NCBI GenBank assembly: GCA_964478125.1
Contig: CAYZGR010000081.1
Location: 1 to 11,294 of the forward strand
Reading direction: 5' to 3'
Length of the DNA stretch: 11,294 bases
From: FW021-bin31 sp964478125
GTDB taxonomy: Bacteria > Bacteroidota > Bacteroidia > Chitinophagales > Chitinophagaceae
Numbering within the stretch: the stretch's first letter is position 1; every line of letters begins with the position of its first letter. Position numbers and translations under genes: made by a program. The notes under the pieces were generated by a model that was not told the origin of the DNA, made no database searches, and was given only the letters and a program-made list of their open reading frames with translations. This document shows, piece by piece, positions 6,052 through 11,294 of the stretch.

Positions 6052-7704
6052 TTATAAAAATATCAAATTTAATATTGCCGTCAAAATCAGGATAAATATA
6101 CCAATTGTAACGGGTCTTTTATACCAGACAATATCCTTTGTTTTAGGTTTTGGTGTAAGGCTGTATACCAGGCCCGTCAGTTTTTCCTTTGAATGAGGTT
6201 TCGTAAATAAGCTGATAATAATGGTCAAAATAAAACAGGTGCTGAATGCCACAATAGCTACCATGAAGCTTTGGGCCATATTAGAACTGAACTGGTGCAG
6301 ATTGGCTATAGCCCCCCCATGTCCTTCCGTAGTGGTTGTCATATTATATGTTAAAGTGGCAGCCAACGTACCGCCGACGAGCCCGAAAAATGCGCCATGT
6401 CCCGTAGATCTTTTCCAAAACATCCCCAATGCGAAAGTGGCAAATAAAGGCGCGTTGACAAAACCAAATACCAATTGCAAAAAATCCATAATATTATCAA
6501 ATCCCTTCGTCAGGTAGGCCGTGCCTATAGAAGCAATAATACCAAACAAGGTAGCCAGCCGGCCAACATTCAGATAATGCTTATCACTCTTATTCGGTTT
6601 TATATATGATTCATAAATATCATAAGTCCAGACCGTATTAAAGGCGGTTACATTCCCCGCCATTCCGGACATAAATGACGCAAACAGTGCCGTAAGGCCG
6701 ACCCCCAGGATACCACTCGGATAAAATTCGCTTAGTAACGAGGGCAATACATAGTTATAATTGGTTTCGCCGTTTACAACAGGAATACGGTAGCCGGAAT
6801 GCATGGCGACCATAGCAGCGGCTATCAAGCCGGGGATAATGACAATAAAAGGCATAAGCATTTTAGGAAAGGCCGCTATCAATGGCGTATTTTGCGCAGA
6901 ACGCATATTGCGGGTTACCATTGCCCGTTGCACCACCAAAAAGTCTGTACACCAATAACCAAAAGACAATACAAAACCAAGCCCCATTAACAACTGCCAC
7001 CAATTCACTCCCATCGAATTATCAGAAGCCTTCCCCATGTATTTCCAGGTATGGCTCATGGCATCAGGCAACCGCTCTACGATCCCGTTCCACCCTCCTA
7101 CATAATGAAGACCAATAAAAACAAGCGGCGCGATACCCAAAACAATCAAGAAGAACTGCAATACTTCATTATATACCGCGCTGGTCAATCCTCCGAGAAA
7201 AGTGTAAACCAGCACAATACCGGAAGCTAAAAGAACCGAAAATGTAAAATTCCACCCCAAGATCACTTCAAACAAGATGGCCAGTCCGTATAAAGACATA
7301 CCGGAAGAGAAAATGGTCATGATCGCAAAGGTAAAAGCATTGAATCCCCGTGTCTTTTCATCAAAGCGTTTGGCCAGGTATTCGGGAACCGACCGGACCT
7401 TACTGCCATAATAAAACGGCATCATAAAGATCCCCAGGAAAACCATGGCCGGGATAGCGCCCAACCAGTAAAAATGGCTCGTCATGATACCATACTTAGC
7501 GCCCGAAGCGGCCATACCCAACACTTCCTGAGCTCCCAGATTAGCGGAGATAAAAGCAAGGCTGGTGATCCATAACGGGATCGAACGGCCGCTCATCAGA
7601 AAATCACTACTGGTTCTTACTTTCTTCCGGATTAAAAATCCAATGCCTAACACAAATAAAAAGTAAAGCGCAACGATCAAGTAGTCAATAAAGCGAAGGT
7701 GCAT
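6052..7704 (-). CDS. Sodium:solute symporter (SSS family), probable sugar/Na+ symporter
   Basis: SSS proteins drive uptake of sugars, sugar acids or related solutes with sodium across the inner membrane. The 550-residue product has many hydrophobic helices, as expected for the SGLT-like 13-14 helix fold. The start MHLRFIDYLIVALYFLFVLGIGF gives the first helix. SANLGAQEVLGMAASGAKYG at about 53-72 corresponds to the conserved TM1 region of SGLT-type members. GGLTSAVYNEVLQ at 171-183 is the family signature region (GGL...Q). MSGMAGNVTAFNTVWTYDIY in the second half matches the conserved TM8 area carrying sodium-site residues. The overall look is closest to Bacteroidetes sodium/sugar transporters; the exact substrate is not readable. 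It heads a probable operon with the 72-residue membrane protein 12 bases downstream and the FAD monooxygenase after it. I found no convincing -7 box or Shine-Dalgarno site upstream of the ATG; the leader is AT-rich. Confidence 0.95.
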   Translation of the reverse strand: MHLRFIDYLIVALYFLFVLGIGFLIRKKVRTSSDFLMSGRSIPLWITSLAFISANLGAQEVLGMAASGAKYGIMTSHFYWLGAIPAMVFLGIFMMPFYYGSKVRSVPEYLAKRFDEKTRGFNAFTFAIMTIFSSGMSLYGLAILFEVILGWNFTFSVLLASGIVLVYTFLGGLTSAVYNEVLQFFLIVLGIAPLVFIGLHYVGGWNGIVERLPDAMSHTWKYMGKASDNSMGVNWWQLLMGLGFVLSFGYWCTDFLVVQRAMVTRNMRSAQNTPLIAAFPKMLMPFIVIIPGLIAAAMVAMHSGYRIPVVNGETNYNYVLPSLLSEFYPSGILGVGLTALFASFMSGMAGNVTAFNTVWTYDIYESYIKPNKSDKHYLNVGRLATLFGIIASIGTAYLTKGFDNIMDFLQLVFGFVNAPLFATFALGMFWKRSTGHGAFFGLVGGTLAATLTYNMTTTTEGHGGAIANLHQFSSNMAQSFMVAIVAFSTCFILTIIISLFTKPHSKEKLTGLVYSLTPKPKTKDIVWYKRPVTIGIFILILTAILNLIFL

Positions 7705-8187
7705 ACAAATGAATAAGATTTAAAAATTGAGGTTAAAACTAATTCAATTTTAGTAAAAAAACAGAATCTATTTGATATCGTCAGCTTTGGCAAAGATCTA
7801 TTAGAAACGGGAAGGACAAAGCCCAATCTGAAAAGACAAATATCCCCGATACCCGGCCGGGTGTTCAAACCGACCACAACAAATAAAGATCCAGGCCAGG
7901 AAAGCCAGTGGAAGAACATCAAATCCTATTCATAAACGCCTGTTTTCCAGTCTGATAAGCTGTTTTCTGCTATAGTTCAATTTAGCGGCTGTGTTTTATT
8001 CCTGATCGCCCTTCCTCATTATTTTTCTACCCGAAAATGATGGATGTAATTTTAATCCCTTTGAGATAATATGCATATAAAAGCAGGATAAACGGGTAAA
8101 ACGGCAAAACATTTAAAAATCTTATTTTTACGCCCATATTTCTTTATCCGAGGCCCGCAATCCGCCTCTAAACCCGAAGAATCCCTT
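7705..8187. other. Divergent intergenic region between SSS and SDF transporter genes
   Basis: About 480 bases without a credible gene. It should contain promoters for both transporter genes. A possible but imperfect -7 box for the + strand gene is TATTTTTA at 8123-8130 (last base differs from TAnnTTTG). A perfect 12-bp palindrome lies at 7851-7862. The one open frame here, on the - strand at 7677-7922, has a composition unlike a real protein and overlaps the symporter start. Confidence 0.6.
7851..7862. promoter_or_regulatory. 12-bp perfect palindrome ACCCGGCCGGGT
   Basis: This is a self-complementary GC-rich block in an AT-rich divergent promoter region, about 147 bases before the SSS start and 325 before the SDF start. 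It could bind a dimeric regulator, but a single short palindrome can occur by chance. Confidence 0.25.
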
Positions 8188-9612
8188 ATGAAGCGTAAAA
8201 AACTGGCACTTCACTGGAAAATTATTATCGGCCTCTTGCTCGGTATCATCTGGGCCGTTATCTCCAGTATCACCGGACTCTCTACTTTTACACAAAACTG
8301 GATTGCTCCTTTCGGCACCCTATTTATCAACCTGCTAAAGTTGATTGCGGTACCCCTCGTACTGTTCTCTATTATCAGTGGTATTGCCGGAATGGGCAGC
8401 CCCTCTTCTTTAGGGAAAATAGGGATTAAAACTCTGGCCTGGTATCTGGGCACGACCATCCTGGCAGTAGCGATAGGTCTGCTGGTAGTCAATTTCATCG
8501 GACCGGGCAAGTGGGTCAATAAAGACACCCGCCTGAATAACAGAATTAAATATGAGCTGTGGGCCAAACAAAATGATGTTGAAATTAAAGATAACAAATG
8601 CTACAGTTGCATGACCCAATACCAGGACCGGGTACGGGAACTGACTGCCGGTCTGCAAACAGAAGCAGCCCCTCCTTCCCTATCAGACAAAATAGATAGG
8701 GCCCAAAGTTCGAAAAAACAGGGCCCGCTTCAACCCTTCGTGGACATGGTACCCGACAATATCTTCAGATCGCTTTCCGATAACGGCCTGATGCTTCAGG
8801 TCATCTTTTTCGCTATTTTCTTCGGGATTTGCCTTTTACTCCTCCCTCAGACAAAAACCGGAACTATTCGTTCTCTGGTAGACAATCTGAATGATATTTT
8901 CTTAAAGATGGTAGATATTGTTATGAAAGCAGCACCATTCTTTGTTTTCGCCTTACTCGCAGGCGCAGTCAGCAATATAGCCGGAGACGACCCCTCAAAA
9001 GTAATCGAAATTTTTAAGGGACTCGGATGGTATAGCCTGACCGTTATTATAGGCTTAAGCCTTATTTTGTTTGTCATTTACCCCCTGATCGTTCAATTTT
9101 TTACGCGGCAAATAAAATATAAAGATTTCTTTAAAGGGATCAGCCCCGCACAGGCGCTGGCATTTTCAACCAGTTCCAGCGCGGCCACATTGCCCGTGAC
9201 CATCGAATGCGTAGAAGACAATCTAAAGGTGGATAACAAGATCAGCAGTTTTGTATTGCCCATAGGAGCAACGGTAAACATGGATGGCACAAGTTTATAC
9301 CAGGCCGTTGCCGTGGTTTTCCTGGCACAATTTCACCTGGTGGATCTGGACGTAGCCCAACAACTGACCATTATTCTTACGGCGGTTCTGGCTTCAATCG
9401 GCGCTGCGGCAATTCCCAGTGCAGGACTCGTAATGCTCATTATCGTGTTAGAAGCCGTCGGTTTAAATCCTGCCTGGATAGCCATTATTTTCCCGGTTGA
9501 CCGCATCCTGGATATGTGCCGCACCGTAGTAAACATAAGTGGGGACTCCGCCGTATCCACGATTATTGCCAAGTCTGAAAAGATGCTTTATTTTTCCGCT
9601 TCAGAAAAATAG
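8188..9612 (+). CDS. Dicarboxylate/amino acid:cation symporter (SDF/DAACS family)
   Basis: This family (GltP, GltT, DctA, archaeal GltPh) imports glutamate, aspartate or C4-dicarboxylates with protons or sodium across the inner membrane. At 474 residues it is slightly long. Diagnostic parts are STSSS (327-331) in hairpin 1, NMDGT (364-368) in helix 7 and DRILDMCRTVVNISGD (438-453) in helix 8. By alignment to GltPh, D438, D442, R445, T446, N449 and D453 match D390, D394, R397, T398, N401 and D405. The arginine that reads an acidic side chain is present, favouring aspartate, glutamate or dicarboxylate over neutral amino acids. The extra length is a hydrophilic stretch, about 106-185, between helices 3 and 4. 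It carries a CYSC motif at 138-141 and, by family topology, should face the periplasm. ATG 8188 precedes the basic MKRKKLALHW leader usual for the family. The 3' end overlaps the convergent CE15 gene by 50 bases. Confidence 0.96.
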   Translation: MKRKKLALHWKIIIGLLLGIIWAVISSITGLSTFTQNWIAPFGTLFINLLKLIAVPLVLFSIISGIAGMGSPSSLGKIGIKTLAWYLGTTILAVAIGLLVVNFIGPGKWVNKDTRLNNRIKYELWAKQNDVEIKDNKCYSCMTQYQDRVRELTAGLQTEAAPPSLSDKIDRAQSSKKQGPLQPFVDMVPDNIFRSLSDNGLMLQVIFFAIFFGICLLLLPQTKTGTIRSLVDNLNDIFLKMVDIVMKAAPFFVFALLAGAVSNIAGDDPSKVIEIFKGLGWYSLTVIIGLSLILFVIYPLIVQFFTRQIKYKDFFKGISPAQALAFSTSSSAATLPVTIECVEDNLKVDNKISSFVLPIGATVNMDGTSLYQAVAVVFLAQFHLVDLDVAQQLTIILTAVLASIGAAAIPSAGLVMLIIVLEAVGLNPAWIAIIFPVDRILDMCRTVVNISGDSAVSTIIAKSEKMLYFSASEK

Positions 9613-10555
9613 CCGCAAAATGTAAATATTGTTTCCAATCATAGCGGGTAATGTTATGACTTCCGCTTCGAATATGATAGCTTACGCGCCCGAAAACGGG
9701 GTGATTGACAGAAGGCATCCGCTTCACGGGAAAGCCCGCTCCGCATAAAAATCGGTACACGGAATCCACTGCAACAGCGGTAAGAAATTCCCCATAAGGA
9801 TCAGAATTATGATCTTCTTCGGCGCTGGCTATATATACCGGTCGGGGAGCGATTAAGGCGACCAGTTCATGCTGATCAAAGGGCAAAACCGTATCTTTTC
9901 CTATATATTGTTTAAAATTCCTGCAAAACCAATAAGGGAAGATCGTACAAAGCCTGCGGATATTTTCCCCGGAAAAATGATAAAACAACTTGGCGCCTCC
10001 CGCTCCGGATTCGTTACTGATCACCGCGGCAAACCTTTGATCTTTCGCCCCTGCCCAGAGCGCCGCCTTTCCCATACGAGACCAGCCAAAAACAACCACT
10101 TTCCCAGCGTCTATCCGCTTATCCGTCTCAAAATAATCCATGGCCCGGCTCAATCCCCAAGCCCAGGCAGAAAGGGTTGCAAAATTCTTGTTCCCTTTTT
10201 GTAATTCCGGATAAAGGGACGGTATGCCGAGGGTATATCCATTCTTTTTATCCGGGGCGATATCTCCTGCGTACATCGTAGCAACTCCATAACCGCTATC
10301 AATGATCATTTTAACGGGCCAACGCTCTGTCGCTGTTCCCCTGCTCAAAACCGTCGCCTGGTGGTTTATCACACCTTTATTTCCGGCATACTCCCAGCCG
10401 GATGTAATCCGGATAGCCGTATCGGGAGAAATAGTCTGGTTTCCTGCAAAATTCAATCCCAAAAATACAGGAACGGGGCCCTTGAGCTGATTGGGTAAAT
10501 ACAAAAGAAGATCTATTCTTAAGCTTTTTTTCCCTTTATTAAAAAGCAGCGCCAC
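9563..10555 (-). CDS. CE15 family glucuronoyl esterase-like alpha/beta hydrolase, 5'-truncated
   Basis: CE15 enzymes cleave ester links between glucuronic acid of glucuronoxylan and lignin alcohols (4-O-methyl-glucuronoyl methylesterase activity). The nucleophile motif is GWSRMGK at 157-163 (Ser159), followed by ALWAGAKDQRFAAVISNESGAGGA, the conserved CE15 stretch. FPYWFCRNF (206-214), LPFDQHELVALIAPRPVYIAS (224-244), then EEDHNSDPYGEF, match bacterial members. The catalytic His is probably H300 in SGSHNITRYDW. The only callable start is GTG 10555, but homologous sequence continues upstream in frame as GLTGATRKQ to about 10588, where an in-frame stop and the junction palindrome begin. The secretion signal and the first 80-100 residues usual for CE15 are absent, so this is a fragment, by rearrangement or misassembly, and GTG is not a natural start. 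Its last residues (KASFQTWQ) overlap the SDF gene antisense and lie beyond the conserved domain. Confidence 0.9.
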   Translation of the reverse strand: MALLFNKGKKSLRIDLLLYLPNQLKGPVPVFLGLNFAGNQTISPDTAIRITSGWEYAGNKGVINHQATVLSRGTATERWPVKMIIDSGYGVATMYAGDIAPDKKNGYTLGIPSLYPELQKGNKNFATLSAWAWGLSRAMDYFETDKRIDAGKVVVFGWSRMGKAALWAGAKDQRFAAVISNESGAGGAKLFYHFSGENIRRLCTIFPYWFCRNFKQYIGKDTVLPFDQHELVALIAPRPVYIASAEEDHNSDPYGEFLTAVAVDSVYRFLCGAGFPVKRMPSVNHPVFGRVSYHIRSGSHNITRYDWKQYLHFAAIFLKRKNKASFQTWQ

Positions 10556-10590
10556 CTGTTTTCTGGTAGCCCCGGTAAGCCCAACTTGTT

Positions 10591-10620
10591 ATGTGTAAGA
10601 GCAGATCATCTGATACACAT
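10591..10620. repeat. 30-bp palindrome at the CE15/GH2 junction, resembling paired mosaic ends
   Basis: The 30 bases begin ATGTGTA and end TACACAT (7-bp perfect arms), with an inner pair CAGAT/ATCTG around one central C. The left half, ATGTGTAAGAGCAG, equals the core of the Nextera Tn5 mosaic end ATGTGTATAAGAGACAG with TA and A missing; the right half ends ATACACAT, as in its reverse complement. It lies exactly where two N-terminally broken genes meet head to head, so it probably marks an artificial or rearranged join. Confidence 0.55.
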
Positions 10621-10624
10621 CCGC

Positions 10625-11294
10625 GACCTACCCTGGGTAAGCGGTGGTGATTCAAAAGAAGTCGGGTTTTCCGAAGGGTCACAACCAACAGGCATTTTCA
10701 GACCGGTACATCTGATCGTGACGAACCAAACCCATATCATCCCTTTCGAGGTTCATATATGGAATGATACCACCGTATCTGGGAGATCAGCTACGCTGTA
10801 TTTAGAAACCAAGATTAAAAATTATAATACCCGATCCCTACCGAAGGAGGTAAAAATTGTGAATACCCTGGAAAATCAATCGGGTAAAGTAATTGCAAAA
10901 GAAGAAACCCTACTTCATCTTTCGGCAGGAAAGATTCACAATGTGAGGCAACAGTTTACGAACATTCCGCATCCCCACCTCTGGTCTTTGGAAGATCCCT
11001 ATCTTTACAACATAAAGTCAAAGATCTATTCAAAAGGAAAATGTATCGACCAAACTTCAACACCTTATGGAATAAGGTGGATCCGCTGGCCTGTAAACTA
11101 TCCCGCTAATAACAATCTATTCCTGTTGAATGGCAAGCCGTTATATATCAATGGAGTAGCCGGTTATGAACATCTTCTCGGCCAAAGCCATGCTTTTAGT
11201 AAAGAACAGGTGAGCGCAAGGGTCAAACAAGTGGAAGCTGCAGGGTTTAATGCATTTAGAGACGCCCATCAGCCTCATAATTTGAGATTCCAAA
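10625..11294 (+). CDS. Glycoside hydrolase family 2 (beta-galactosidase-like), internal fragment
   Basis: GH2 enzymes release beta-linked galactose, glucuronic acid, mannose or related sugars from oligosaccharides. The frame is open for 223 codons from GAC 10625 to the window end with no start codon of its own. It begins DLPWVSGGDSKEVGFSEGSQ and PTGIFRPVHL, the end of the N-terminal sugar-binding jelly-roll domain (about residues 1-30). An immunoglobulin-like beta domain follows (about 35-165, ending PYGIRWIRW). The catalytic barrel then opens with FLLNGKPLYINGVAGYEHLLG and the conserved GFNAFRDAHQPHN (about 206-218), equivalent to the GH2 N-x-R-x-x-H-x-P signature. The acid/base and nucleophile glutamates lie beyond the window. 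The first 100-150 residues, including the signal peptide, are missing at the 10590-10620 junction. The frame stays technically open through that palindrome but without convincing homology. Together with CE15 it suggests hemicellulose breakdown; exact specificity is unknown. Confidence 0.9.

Noticed and set aside
7677..7922. 81-residue - strand frame upstream of the SSS symporter
   Set aside because: It overlaps the symporter start in another frame, lacks a recognisable motif and sits in a region expected to hold promoters.
1..11294. A single polysaccharide-utilisation locus spanning the window
   Set aside because: SusD and the CE15/GH2 genes are 8 kb apart, on mixed strands, separated by unrelated genes and possibly by an assembly join.
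1..11294. tRNA, rRNA, riboswitch, CRISPR array, phage or defence genes
   Set aside because: No matching structures, regularly spaced repeats or domain motifs were seen on reading both strands.

Overview
This looks like a draft-assembly fragment of a Bacteroidetes (Bacteroidota) chromosome, probably from the Sphingobacteriia/Chitinophagia side. The reasons are a SusD/RagB outer-membrane lipoprotein, a VCBS/FG-GAP protein with a cytochrome-like N-terminus, a TAnnTTTG-type -7 box, start regions without strong Shine-Dalgarno sites, and carbohydrate enzymes (CE15, GH2) typical of plant-polysaccharide degraders. No RNA gene, CRISPR array or recognisable transposase gene was seen.

Layout, left to right. 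(1) 1-1754: a SusD-like glycan-binding lipoprotein whose start lies just left of the window. (2) 1755-1991: a short palindromic, MITE-like repeat (about 142 bp). (3) 1992-2703: a decayed VCBS/FG-GAP gene with an in-frame stop, a damaged heme motif and a lost C-terminus, interrupted by a 100-N scaffold gap. (4) 2982-4430: a Wzx-type oligosaccharide flippase on the + strand, flanked by two diverged direct repeats of about 100 bp. (5) 4619-7704, all on the - strand: a sodium/solute symporter (SSS), a 72-residue two-helix membrane protein and a class A FAD monooxygenase, closely spaced and probably one operon. (6) 7705-8187: a divergent intergenic region with little recognisable content. (7) 8188-9612: an SDF-family acidic amino-acid/dicarboxylate symporter on the + strand, overlapping tail-to-tail with (8) a CE15 glucuronoyl-esterase-like gene (- strand, 5' end missing). 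(9) 10625-11294: the middle of a GH2 glycosidase (+ strand), missing its 5' end and running off the window.

SusD, CE15, GH2 and the SSS transporter fit together as parts of hemicellulose capture, de-esterification, cleavage and sugar uptake, but they do not form one contiguous polysaccharide-utilisation locus here. The flippase serves surface-polysaccharide assembly. The AT-richer stretch of about 2.0-4.6 kb, holding the pseudogene, the flippase and the repeats, looks like a patch with a different history.

The most important warning is the junction near 10590-10620. CE15 and GH2 meet head to head there, both lack their N-termini, and a 30-bp palindrome resembling two imperfect Nextera mosaic ends lies between them. 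This is best explained by a chimeric join or a rearrangement. I did not find a convincing undescribed system. The most distinctive native signals are the repeats, the small symporter-linked membrane protein and the hydrophilic CxxC insertion in the SDF transporter.
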